This document shows positions 1-9,669 of a DNA stretch of 64,000 nucleotides, one piece after another. The stretch is from the NCBI GenBank assembly GCA_947467145.1, contig CANIGJ010000002.1:104441-168440 (forward strand). The letters are read 5' to 3'. Within the stretch, counting starts at the first letter, position 1; every line of letters starts with the position of its first letter. This stretch comes from Rhodospirillaceae bacterium. GTDB taxonomy: Bacteria; Pseudomonadota; Alphaproteobacteria; Rhodospirillales; UBA2165. The notes under the pieces are model-generated. The model was given only the letters and a program-made list of their open reading frames with translations, was not told the DNA's origin and made no database searches. The position numbers and the translations under genes were made by a program.

Positions 1-833
1 AGATGGCGCGTCGCGACGACGCGCTTCAAAGCCTTATTGCGGTAGATTCGTTCTTCTTCCAATTGCGCTCCGGCAGCGCTTCCCATGGCACCGGCGAGAC
101 GGCGTATTGCCGAAACATAGTTCGCAAAATCCGAAGGCGGCAGGGCGGAGACGTAGTCCTCGAGTTCAAGCGCCCGATCCAAGGTAATATGCTTCTCGAA
201 GACCCGAACGCCCAGCGCCAACGCCATCGCCGACAGGCTAATCGTATCGGGGCCGGCACCGTCGGCGTGATCCATAAAACCGATATCAATCCCGTAAATG
301 TCGCGCAGACGCGGAATGCGAGCAAGTGCGTTTTTGTCCGTCGGGGTCGGCTCGGCCTGATAGCCATGCATGATCGTTGCCAGCTGAGATCCGGCGAGAC
401 CTCTTTCGGCGATCAGCGACTTAACCTCATCCTCCGCGATGCCGCCGACCGACAGGAGAGCCGGAACATTGGCCGACAGCGCCCAATCCAGCAACGGGGA
501 TTCGAAAAAGCAGGTGGAATGGATCTTCACACCGTCAACATCGAGTTTGTCGGCAATATCCAGTGATCGCGGGCCGGAGATGTCGGTATAAAAAGAAATG
601 CCAAATTCGCGCGCCGTGTCTCGAACGTCGCCCCATTCTTGAGCGCTCATCTCGAGCTGTCTGAACAATTCGTAATACTGATAATGCGACACAGCGACGT
701 CGTCGGCATAGATAATTTGGAATTTGACAGCATCCGCTCCGGCCTTGGCGGCCGCACGCACCAACAGGCGCGCGATCATGGGATCGCCTTCGTAACCTTG
801 CGCCGCCTCGGCGATGATGAACTGGTCAGCCAT
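1..833 (-). CDS. NeuB/PseI-type nonulosonate synthase (3' end outside window)
   Basis: Condenses phosphoenolpyruvate with a 6-carbon amino sugar to make a sialic-acid-like (nonulosonic) acid in the cytoplasm. Reading the minus strand from the ATG at 833 gives about 277 codons with no stop. An AEAAQGYEGD start, a KAGADAVKFQ strand, an HADGAGPD segment and an EKHITLDRA segment are the usual NeuB TIM-barrel landmarks. The NKALKRVV stretch at the window edge normally precedes the C-terminal SAF (antifreeze-like) domain, which would lie outside. The start overlaps the stop of the upstream oxidoreductase by 8 nt (ATGGCTGA), indicating translational coupling. With PseB and PseC upstream the product is most likely pseudaminate-like; legionaminate or another sugar acid is possible. 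Confidence 0.88.
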   Translation of the reverse strand, partial: MADQFIIAEAAQGYEGDPMIARLLVRAAAKAGADAVKFQIIYADDVAVSHYQYYELFRQLEMSAQEWGDVRDTAREFGISFYTDISGPRSLDIADKLDVDGVKIHSTCFFESPLLDWALSANVPALLSVGGIAEDEVKSLIAERGLAGSQLATIMHGYQAEPTPTDKNALARIPRLRDIYGIDIGFMDHADGAGPDTISLSAMALALGVRVFEKHITLDRALELEDYVSALPPSDFANYVSAIRRLAGAMGSAAGAQLEEERIYRNKALKRVVATRH

Positions 834-1785
834 TGTTCGCGATCTGAATCTGGAGATCGAGTACGCGTGCAGCATGGTGGATTGGAGTCACGGGCGCCCC
901 GCCCGATGCGATGCCGTCGAGCACGCGTTGCATTTGGGCCAGATACATTTCGTTGACGTCCCCAAGAGGGGTTGCGAATTCCCGCGGCGTCTTCTGGTCG
1001 AAGCGATAGTGCATAACTCGACCATCATGGATGTCCCATTCGATCGTCCCTTCATGGCCGCTTATATGGTAGCGCCGCCGGGGTATGCGTTGGATATAGT
1101 CCATATGAATTGTAGCCAGAGCGCCGGATTCGAGGCGCAGGCATGCGCAAACGACGTTGTCGGTGTCGGTTTCGAGTGCATCCGATCGAGCCGTCAGTCC
1201 TTTCGCCTGCGCCACAGGTCCGAGAAGCCACAGCGTATAATCAAATTCGTGTCCATCGAAGACGATGCCGCCTCCGAGATCGCGCCGGGCCGAATATCCC
1301 TGACGATAGTCTTCCCACGGATGCCAATCAGGCAGCCATTGCCCCGCCAGTACTTGTGCGCCGGTCACATGGCCGATGGCATTCTCGTCCAGAAGCTGTT
1401 TCATTTTGCGGAAAGCCGCATGGAATTTCCAATTGCTGCCAACATGGGCATAGAGGGATCTCGTATCGATCAGTTGTATAAGATCGTCGATCCCTCCTAG
1501 GGCCACGCCTAAAGGCTTCTCGATGAATAAGTGACAACCGGCCTGCGCGCATACGGTGGCCTGATGCACATGATAAGCGCTTGGGCTACAGATCAGGGCG
1601 AGGTGCGGCATTTTGGCCAGTCCGTCGGTTAAGTCGGAAAAAGCGGGAGCTGCTAACTCGGATGAAAAGCGTTGACGCCGTGTCGCGTCCGGATCTGCGC
1701 CCAACAATTCCGTGATGCCCAAAGTTTTGAGATTGCGGGCATGGCGCATTCCGATCGAACCCAGGCCGACAACGAGCGCCTTCAT
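826..1785 (-). CDS. Gfo/Idh/MocA-family NAD(P)-dependent oxidoreductase
   Basis: Predicted cytoplasmic sugar or nucleotide-sugar oxidoreductase of 319 aa. The N-terminal Rossmann motif VGLGSIG is at residues 6-12 and the family EKP motif at residues 89-91 (lysine 90), followed by the usual C-terminal alpha/beta domain. I start at the ATG at 1785 because it lies 1 nt after the PseC stop and directly precedes the Rossmann strand; the in-frame codon at 1809 would add eight residues inside pseC. It sits between pseC and the NeuB-like gene, so it probably modifies an intermediate or the finished sugar. It is not one of the standard PseB-C-H-G-I-F enzymes, and its substrate cannot be read from the sequence. 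Confidence 0.85.
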   Translation of the reverse strand: MKALVVGLGSIGMRHARNLKTLGITELLGADPDATRRQRFSSELAAPAFSDLTDGLAKMPHLALICSPSAYHVHQATVCAQAGCHLFIEKPLGVALGGIDDLIQLIDTRSLYAHVGSNWKFHAAFRKMKQLLDENAIGHVTGAQVLAGQWLPDWHPWEDYRQGYSARRDLGGGIVFDGHEFDYTLWLLGPVAQAKGLTARSDALETDTDNVVCACLRLESGALATIHMDYIQRIPRRRYHISGHEGTIEWDIHDGRVMHYRFDQKTPREFATPLGDVNEMYLAQMQRVLDGIASGGAPVTPIHHAARVLDLQIQIANNG

Positions 1786-1786
1786 G

Positions 1787-3981
<2,195 letters not shown>

Positions 3982-4001
3982 TCAAACTCCGTTTGAATTC
4001 A

Positions 4002-4925
4002 TTATCGGATCGGGACGGCATTTCGAACCTTCGATGTGTCGTCGAACAATGTTGCGATGCTTTCTGCGACGCTTGGCAGCGGATGACCTAAGATTGCCGC
4101 TGCGCGCGACGTGTCGAGCGACATGTCGCGCGGGCGAGGGGCAGCGAAGCCAAAGCTGGCGACGGAGGCGCGTCGTATTGATGCTCCGGAAAACCCGGCG
4201 GCCGTGGCTAGTGCCATGGCGAAATCGTATTTGGAAAGACGTTCCCCGCCGGCAAGATTGAGCAGCCCGGCGCAGTCGAGCCGGACACAGTCGATTAGCA
4301 ATCGAATGAGGTGGTCGAGCGCAATCGGCGTGAAGTAGGCGTCGGTGAACATGTTGAGCGCCGCGCCTTCGCCGAGCCGCTCCAGGATCCAATCGGAAAG
4401 CGATTTGCGCCAGGGCCGGCCCGGTCCGAAGAAATTGGTGCGGATCGATAACGCGGTGCCGCTGCTCGCCAAGGCGATGGTCTCGCCTTCGAGCTTGGTG
4501 TGGGCATAGGCGTTAATGGGATATGTGGGCACGCCCTCATCCACCATCGCCTGCGTGCCGTCCCATAAATGATCGGTGGAGATGTAGACCAATTTGGCTC
4601 CGACGCGCGCGCCTTCGTCCGCGACGTAGCGGGTCGCATCGACATGCAGCTTGCGGGCCCCATCGGGATCGCGTTCGCACTCATCGACATTGGTCAATCC
4701 CGCAGCATGAACGATGACATCGGGGCGACTGTCCGCGATGACGCGAGTCACGGCAGCGCCATGGGTAATGTCGAGCGCGATTTCGCGGACTCCGCTGATC
4801 CCTACCGGGTGGGTCGAGCGGATTGCGGTCACGGCGTGCCCCCCCGCGCGCAAAGCCGTCACAAGCGGATGGCCGAGGAGGCCGCTCGCGCCGGTGATCA
4901 GCCAATGCTGGGAATTATCGTTCAT
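4002..4925 (-). CDS. RmlD-like NAD(P)-dependent sugar-nucleotide reductase/epimerase
   Basis: Extended SDR of 307 aa resembling dTDP-4-dehydrorhamnose reductase. Visible are the TGASGLLG nucleotide-binding motif (11-18), YISTDHLWDG (114-123), and the Y140/K144 pair in AYAHTKLEGE. It would reduce or epimerise a keto-sugar nucleotide in the cytoplasm. It is the first sugar gene of the minus-strand operon, separated from the RfaH-like gene by 81 nt that hold an ops-like element, and pseB follows 20 nt downstream. No rmlA/B/C is visible, so rhamnose synthesis is not supported by context; it may instead act in a modified nonulosonate route. Confidence 0.82.
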   Translation of the reverse strand: MNDNSQHWLITGASGLLGHPLVTALRAGGHAVTAIRSTHPVGISGVREIALDITHGAAVTRVIADSRPDVIVHAAGLTNVDECERDPDGARKLHVDATRYVADEGARVGAKLVYISTDHLWDGTQAMVDEGVPTYPINAYAHTKLEGETIALASSGTALSIRTNFFGPGRPWRKSLSDWILERLGEGAALNMFTDAYFTPIALDHLIRLLIDCVRLDCAGLLNLAGGERLSKYDFAMALATAAGFSGASIRRASVASFGFAAPRPRDMSLDTSRAAAILGHPLPSVAESIATLFDDTSKVRNAVPIR

Positions 4926-4942
4926 GATCCCTTGAATTCAGA

Positions 4943-4953
4943 CATGCTACCGC
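4943..4953 (-). promoter_or_regulatory. ops-like element (RfaH recruitment site)
   Basis: The minus strand reads GCGGTAGCATG here, one mismatch from the 11-nt core GCGGTAGCGTG of the E. coli ops element, at which RNA polymerase pauses and RfaH loads. It lies in the 81-nt gap after the RfaH/NusG paralogue and 17 nt before the start of the first sugar gene, next to a possible ribosome site (AAGGGA). The match and placement are seen; function is inferred. Confidence 0.6.
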
Positions 4954-5006
4954 AGTCCGGGTGAAGCGAATCCACCGCGGTAACCAGAAAAAAGAACGCG
5001 TGCCGC

Positions 5007-5510
5007 TTAGGCGGACGCGGAAACGGTTTCGATCGGCAATTCGGCTGCGAACGTCTGCCCCAGTAAGGTCAGCAGGACGCGCACGCGGTCGTCGTCTGTG
5101 ATCGATTGGAATATGCCGTACCGGTCGGCGAAAGCGCCTGCGAGCACTCGCACTTTCTCGCCGACCTTCAAGCCATGAATCTTGTTCAACACAACCTTGC
5201 CGTTCGCGTCCTCGCGTGAACGGATGTCGTTTATGACTTGATCGGGTACAGGCAGCGGACGGTCGCTGTTCCCGATCATATGGCTGATCCCGATTGTCGA
5301 GCGCACGGCGCGCCACCGATCACGCTCGGGATCGAACGCTACGAACAGATAACGTGGAAACAACGGCGCGCTGACCATATCCTGACGGCGCGCGTGGCGC
5401 CGCGGTTTCAGATATTGCGGTAGGTACACCGTGAAGCCCTGATTGCGCAGCTGTTGGGCCGCCTTGATTTCGCTTTGCGCATGGGTTTGGGCGACGAACC
5501 AGTTTTTCAT
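5007..5510 (-). CDS. RfaH/NusG-family transcription antiterminator
   Basis: NusG paralogue of 167 aa. The NGN domain (about 1-100) begins KNWFVAQTHAQSE and contains LFPRYLFVAFDP, the classic RfaH/NusG RNAP-binding core. A KOW-type segment follows at about 116-137 (VGEKVRVLAGAFADRYGIF). Specialised NusG paralogues bind elongating RNA polymerase at ops-type pauses and suppress Rho-dependent and intrinsic termination across long polysaccharide operons. It is coupled by ATGA overlap to the upstream winged-helix gene and precedes a long sugar operon with an ops-like site in its leader. It is unlikely to be housekeeping NusG, which is normally next to secE and rplK. Confidence 0.88.
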   Translation of the reverse strand: MKNWFVAQTHAQSEIKAAQQLRNQGFTVYLPQYLKPRRHARRQDMVSAPLFPRYLFVAFDPERDRWRAVRSTIGISHMIGNSDRPLPVPDQVINDIRSREDANGKVVLNKIHGLKVGEKVRVLAGAFADRYGIFQSITDDDRVRVLLTLLGQTFAAELPIETVSASA

Positions 5511-6127
5511 TGGACGGGCTCGTCGATGGCCAGCATGGTCCGCTCGGAAATGTTCAGGAAGTGCGGGGCGATGACCCGCTCGCTGCCATAGGCTTCGACT
5601 AACATGTCATAGGTGCGTTGCGGATCCGATAAGTCGGCGAGGAATATGACGTCGATAGCGTTCAGATCGGCATCGAGGGAAAAAGCTGGCAGAATTTTCA
5701 CGATCTCGCAGGTCGAATCGCGGATGCACAGTTGGATGATATGCGTGAGATCGGGCCCCCCGACGATCGCGATTCGTCTCCGATCCGCGCGCTCGCATTT
5801 TTCCAAGAGCTGGGCGTAGGCATTCTGCGCAATCCGGAACAGCTTGAAGGATTGTGTGAGGAATTCAGCCGTCAGGCGGCTCTTTTCCGCAAATCCCTGC
5901 GGTGTCAGATAATAAACGTAACGATTGGCGGGGGCGGTTGTGATCTTGATCAACCCCTTGGTCACGCAACGCTTTAGATACGTATTCGCAAGCCCAAGTG
6001 CGATTCCCAGATCATGGGCGAGACGGCGCTGGGTCAACTTATGATTGCGATCGATTGCAGTTAACAACCCAAGCGTGATTTCGAGCTCCGCATTGGGAGA
6101 TTCAGAGGTCGATTCGGAGACGGCCAT
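5507..6127 (-). CDS. MarR_EPS-like winged-helix regulator with C-terminal Rossmann-like domain
   Basis: Predicted DNA-binding regulator of 206 aa. Residues about 15-85 form a winged helix (KLTQRRLAHDLGIALGLANTY, ending YYLTPQGFAEKSRL) resembling EPS-associated MarR-type regulators. Residues about 117-190 look like a small Rossmann-type fold (RIAIVGGPDLTHI, then DVIFLADLSDPQ and SERVIAP). This is reminiscent of sugar- or cofactor-sensing domains in polysaccharide clusters, so ligand binding is an inference. I use the ATG at 6127; a TTG two codons upstream is weaker. It is first in the minus-strand operon and overlaps the RfaH-like gene by ATGA. Confidence 0.78.
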   Translation of the reverse strand: MAVSESTSESPNAELEITLGLLTAIDRNHKLTQRRLAHDLGIALGLANTYLKRCVTKGLIKITTAPANRYVYYLTPQGFAEKSRLTAEFLTQSFKLFRIAQNAYAQLLEKCERADRRRIAIVGGPDLTHIIQLCIRDSTCEIVKILPAFSLDADLNAIDVIFLADLSDPQRTYDMLVEAYGSERVIAPHFLNISERTMLAIDEPVQ

Positions 6128-6156
6128 TAACAAATCCCTAGCTCGCCGAGGCCAGC

Positions 6157-6200
6157 GTTCACGGCGCGAACATTAACGTGTTTATGATGCGAACGTCAAT
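6157..6200. promoter_or_regulatory. Possible operator: GTTC-N7-GAAC plus repeated GCGAAC motif
   Basis: GTTC (6157-6160) and GAAC (6168-6171) form a short dyad. GCGAACATTAAC (6166-6177) is partly repeated as GCGAACGTCAAT (6189-6200), 23 bp apart. The sites lie 30-73 bp upstream of the winged-helix gene start, a suitable place for autoregulation. Only the repeats are seen; binding is inferred and chance occurrence is possible. Confidence 0.3.
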
Positions 6201-6220
6201 ATGAATGAGGCGGCCGAAGT

Positions 6221-6235
6221 CCCCCCCCCCCCCCC
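6221..6235. repeat. Poly-C homopolymer tract (15 C)
   Basis: An uninterrupted run of 15 cytosines in the divergent intergenic region. Runs of this length are prone to slipped-strand mispairing and serve as phase-variation switches in several pathogens. It lies about 94 bp from the winged-helix regulator start and 376 bp from the GT2 start, so a change in length could alter promoter spacing or looping. Confidence 0.9.
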
Positions 6236-6610
6236 AGATCAGCATGAAGGGAGAACGATTTTGCAGCGCACTGATCGTCCCGGCAGCTTGGACCCGAGCG
6301 ACGACCGCCACAAATCACTAACCTGGTTTATTGACGCTCCAAGCTTTTTTGGTCATCACTATGCGCCGCGCGCTGGCCAGTGACGTAAGCAGATAATTCG
6401 ATTAACCCTAGGAGCCGGCCTACCACGGACTCAATCCCGCCTGCGCTTATTCGTTATCGGCCTTAGATTCCCGGAACCTGGGCTTATCGGGACGAAGCCG
6501 TAGGCAAGTTCGTGATGAATCTTTAAGCCAAGGATCGTCGCGCGTGAGGAACGTCGCCAGTCGGGGCGGCGAATCTATGGTCTGCCCGATTTAATAGAAC
6601 TGCGAATGAC

Positions 6611-7318
6611 ATGACGAAACGCATTAGCATTATCATCCCGGTCTACAATGAGGCAGACACGATTGTAGAAATCCTCTGTCGCGTAGCTACGCAGAAGGTG
6701 AATCAATGCGAATTTGAAGTCATCGTCGTTGACGACGGTTCACGCGATGCCACGGTCGATCTCGTTACCAGCCGGCCGGATCTCTACACTAAGTTTATTC
6801 GGCGTTCTGTGAATGGCGGAAAGGGTGCGGCTGTTAAGGACGGCCTTAACGCCGCAACGGGCGATTATATTTTATTTCAAGACGCTGATCTTGAATACGA
6901 CCCCGCTGATTATGCCAAGCTGTTGGAGCCGGTTGTGCGCTTCGATGCGGATATCGTGCTTGGCAGCCGGTTGGTCGCGTCCCCGATAACGCGCGTTTCG
7001 TATTTCTGGCACCGGGTGGGAAATCGCTTCATTACACTCTTCTTCAACGTGCTGAACAATTCTACATTCACCGACATCTATACGTGTTACCTGCTTTATC
7101 GCCGCTCATTGGTCGATCCAGAAAAGCTGATGACAATGGGATGGCAGCAGCAGGCCGAAATCCTTTCGTTGGCCGTTCGACAAGCGCAGGCCATGTACGA
7201 AGTTCCGATAAATTATTATGGGCGGACCTACGCGGAAGGTAAAAAGATTAGAGCGACACACGTGTTCGGGATATTGCAGACGATCGTCGCAAAGCGATTC
7301 TGGCCCGGCTTAAAATAA
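6611..7318 (+). CDS. Glycosyltransferase family 2 (DPM1/polyprenyl-phosphate type)
   Basis: GT-A fold transferase of 235 aa, the length of a minimal dolichol- or polyprenyl-phosphate sugar synthase. Visible are ISIIIPVYNEADT (5-17), the nucleotide-binding VVDDGSRD segment (DDGS 41-44) and a QDADLEYDP metal-binding loop (DAD 91-93). No C-terminal membrane helices are obvious, so it is probably peripheral to the inner membrane. It is first in the plus-strand glycan operon, 21 nt before the C-methyltransferase-like gene. It may load a sugar onto undecaprenyl phosphate or extend the glycan; donor and acceptor are not known. Confidence 0.88.
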   Translation: MTKRISIIIPVYNEADTIVEILCRVATQKVNQCEFEVIVVDDGSRDATVDLVTSRPDLYTKFIRRSVNGGKGAAVKDGLNAATGDYILFQDADLEYDPADYAKLLEPVVRFDADIVLGSRLVASPITRVSYFWHRVGNRFITLFFNVLNNSTFTDIYTCYLLYRRSLVDPEKLMTMGWQQQAEILSLAVRQAQAMYEVPINYYGRTYAEGKKIRATHVFGILQTIVAKRFWPGLK

Positions 7319-7338
7319 CGATCGGTCGAACGGTAGCG

Positions 7339-8583
7339 ATGCCCAACGAGATTTCCCACCGGACGACGTGCCGGCTTTGCGGCGCGGGGTCTTTCACCCG
7401 AGTGCTCGCCTTGCCAGCGACACCGCCGGCGAATGCTTTTGTTCCGCGCGATCATCTGAATCGGGAGCAGGCGAACTTTCCATTGGACGTCTATTTCTGC
7501 GAATCGTGCGGCCATCTACAGCTTCTCGATGTCGTCGATCCCGAAATCCTGTTTCGTGACTATGTATATGTGTCCGGAACCTCACCATCCTTCGTAAAGC
7601 ATTTCCAAGGCTATGCCGAAGATTGCATCGCGCGCTTCACGCCGCCCTTGGGATCTCTGGCGATCGATATCGGCTCCAACGACGGAACTCTGCTGCAGTT
7701 CTTCAAGGCGGCGGGGATGTCGGTCCTGGGGATCGACCCGGCAACGAAGATTGCCGCCGACGCGACGGCGCGTGGCCTGGAAACATGGCCGGAATTCCTG
7801 AACGCAGAACTCACGTCGCGGATCGTGCGTGAAAAAGGGCGCGCGGCAATCGTCACCGCCAACAACGTCTTCGCGCATGTCGACGATCTTGCCGGCTTGA
7901 CCAATTGTATCCAGGCCCTTCTCGACGAAGACGGCGTTTTCGTCTTCGAGGTGTCATATGCCGCAGACGTTCACGCCAACGTCCTGTTCGATACGATCTA
8001 TCACGAACATCTCGACTATCACACGGTTGGGCCGTTGGTGCCGTTTTTCGAACGGCACGGGTTGGAGCTGTTTTCCGCGCGCCGTATCGCGACCCATGGG
8101 GGATCGCTGCGAGGTTACGTTCAGCGCGCCGGCGGTCCGCACAAAACAGACGGTTCCGTCGCGGCGCTGATTGCCGATGAACGGGGGCGCTCGCTCGATA
8201 CCGCGGCGGGGTGGAGCGAATTCGCCGACCGTATCGATCGTCTGGGGCGCGAATTATCGCTGTTGCTCGGTGATTTAAAGAAACAGGGCAAACGGATCGC
8301 CGGGTTCGGCGCGCCGGCCAAAGCAACGACGCTGATGTATAAATTCGATTTGGACAAAACGATGATCGACTACATCGTCGATGACAGCCCGTTGAAACAA
8401 GGTTTGTTTACGCCGGGTAAACATGTACCGGTCGTGGCGAGTTCGCATATCGCTGAGGCGTGGCCGGACTATATGGTTATCCTGGCCTGGAATTTTGCCG
8501 ATGCAATCATTGCCAATCATCGGGAATATCTAAATAGGGGCGGGCATTTTATCGTGCCGCTGCCGGAATTGAGGATCGTTTGA
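7339..8583 (+). CDS. Sugar C-methyltransferase-like SAM enzyme
   Basis: SAM-dependent methyltransferase of 414 aa with the three-part layout of TylCIII-type NDP-hexose C-methyltransferases. There is an N-terminal zinc-binding module (C11, C14, C54, C57 in CRLC and CESC), a central SAM domain with AIDIGSNDGTLL (about 108-119), and a C-terminal domain with IAGFGAPAKATTLMYKF. Enzymes of this architecture methylate carbon 3 of deoxy-keto-sugars, or act on related polyketide-sugar substrates. Its end overlaps the possible TTG start of the next gene. With two NAD-dependent epimerases nearby it may produce a branched sugar; the exact position methylated is unknown. Confidence 0.85.
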   Translation: MPNEISHRTTCRLCGAGSFTRVLALPATPPANAFVPRDHLNREQANFPLDVYFCESCGHLQLLDVVDPEILFRDYVYVSGTSPSFVKHFQGYAEDCIARFTPPLGSLAIDIGSNDGTLLQFFKAAGMSVLGIDPATKIAADATARGLETWPEFLNAELTSRIVREKGRAAIVTANNVFAHVDDLAGLTNCIQALLDEDGVFVFEVSYAADVHANVLFDTIYHEHLDYHTVGPLVPFFERHGLELFSARRIATHGGSLRGYVQRAGGPHKTDGSVAALIADERGRSLDTAAGWSEFADRIDRLGRELSLLLGDLKKQGKRIAGFGAPAKATTLMYKFDLDKTMIDYIVDDSPLKQGLFTPGKHVPVVASSHIAEAWPDYMVILAWNFADAIIANHREYLNRGGHFIVPLPELRIV

Positions 8584-8585
8584 TA

Positions 8586-9641
8586 ATGCAGGACATGCTT
8601 CAAAGCGACATCGACGAAGTCGTCGCTCGTCTCGGCGCCAACGCACAGACGTACGCCGGCAAGACGGTGATGATCACGGGCGGGCGGGGATTTCTCGGGC
8701 GCTACTTCGTCGAGGTTTTTTCCGGCCTGAACAAGACGGTATTGGCATCAAATCCGGTTACCGTTATTGCACTGGACAACCTGATCACGTCCAAGCACGC
8801 GCCGCCGATGAAACACGATCATATGAGTTTCGTCGCCCATGACGTGATCCAGCCTTACGATCATGCCGGTCCGGTCGACTTCGTCATCCACGCTGCCGGC
8901 ATCGCCAGCCCGTTCTATTATCGCGCCTATCCGCTTGAGACGCTCGATGTCGCCATCAACGGCACGCGTAATATGCTGGCGCTGGCCGAGGCCAAAGGGG
9001 CACGGTTCACGTTCTTCTCGTCATCGGAGATTTACGGCGATCCGGATGCCAAGCACGTTCCGATGCAGGAAAGTTATCGCGGTAACGTCGCGACCCAGGG
9101 GCCGCGCGCCTGTTATGATGAAAGCAAGCGCGTCGGCGAAACGCTCTGTTATATTTACCACACCAAGTACGGTACGCCGACGACGATCATTCGGCCATTC
9201 AACGTGTACGGGCCGGGCATGGGCGAGGCGGATTATCGCGTGCTGCCGAACTTTGCGAGTCGCATCAAGGGCGGCCAGCCGCTCAATGTCTACGGCTCCG
9301 GCGTGCAGACGCGGACGTTCTGCTACATCACCGATGCCTTGGTCGGTTTCCTCCTTGCGGTAATCAAGGGCGTGCCCGGAGAGTCCTACAACATTGGCAA
9401 TCCGCGTCCGGAAATCTCCATGATCCAACTCGTTGAAGCTTTGAGTAAGGCGATCGACCGCGAGGTGCCATACAACCTGATTGAATATCCGGATTCCTAT
9501 CCGGCGGATGAGCCCATGCGTCGGAGCCCCGATATCCGCAAAGCGCGCCTCCAACTCGAATTCGAACCCACGGTCGACCTCAACGATGGTTTGAAACGCT
9601 TCATGGATTGGGCGCTCGCGACATATAAGGGCACAATCTGA
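8586..9641 (+). CDS. NAD-dependent epimerase/dehydratase (UDP-glucuronate decarboxylase-like)
   Basis: Extended SDR of 351 aa. TGGRGFLG (31-38) binds NAD, SSSEIYGDP (145-153) is the active-site strand, and CYDESKR gives the Y177/K181 pair; RPFNVYGPGM follows. This pattern is shared by UDP-glucuronate decarboxylases and dTDP-glucose 4,6-dehydratases, so the reaction is not settled. The ATG at 8586 is chosen over a TTG at 8580. The preceding gene ends at 8583, so the two are almost contiguous and presumably translated together. Confidence 0.84.
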   Translation: MQDMLQSDIDEVVARLGANAQTYAGKTVMITGGRGFLGRYFVEVFSGLNKTVLASNPVTVIALDNLITSKHAPPMKHDHMSFVAHDVIQPYDHAGPVDFVIHAAGIASPFYYRAYPLETLDVAINGTRNMLALAEAKGARFTFFSSSEIYGDPDAKHVPMQESYRGNVATQGPRACYDESKRVGETLCYIYHTKYGTPTTIIRPFNVYGPGMGEADYRVLPNFASRIKGGQPLNVYGSGVQTRTFCYITDALVGFLLAVIKGVPGESYNIGNPRPEISMIQLVEALSKAIDREVPYNLIEYPDSYPADEPMRRSPDIRKARLQLEFEPTVDLNDGLKRFMDWALATYKGTI

Positions 9642-9669
9642 AATTGAGGACGGAATTGCGCGTGACCTT

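Larger units (their letters stand above)
6128..6610. other. 483-bp divergent intergenic region between the two glycan operons
   Basis: It separates the minus-strand nonulosonate operon from the plus-strand glycan assembly operon and should hold both promoters. It contains a run of 15 C and, close to the regulator gene, a repeated GCGAAC motif. A 60-codon frame at 6201-6383 reads through the C run as prolines and has no other sign of coding. I could not place -35/-10 boxes with confidence. Confidence 0.7.

Noticed and set aside
5007..5510. Housekeeping nusG
   Set aside because: No secE or rplK neighbours; it is embedded in a surface-sugar operon and coupled to an EPS-type regulator.
6201..6383. 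Plus-strand frame of 60 codons spanning the poly-C run
   Set aside because: The translation is low-complexity prolines plus sequence of no recognisable family, and no ribosome site is evident; the C run makes any frame unstable.
7331..7341. CGGTAGCGATG before the C-methyltransferase gene as a second ops site
   Set aside because: It matches eight bases of the core but then carries an extra base, and an 8-mer is expected about twice by chance in both strands of the window.
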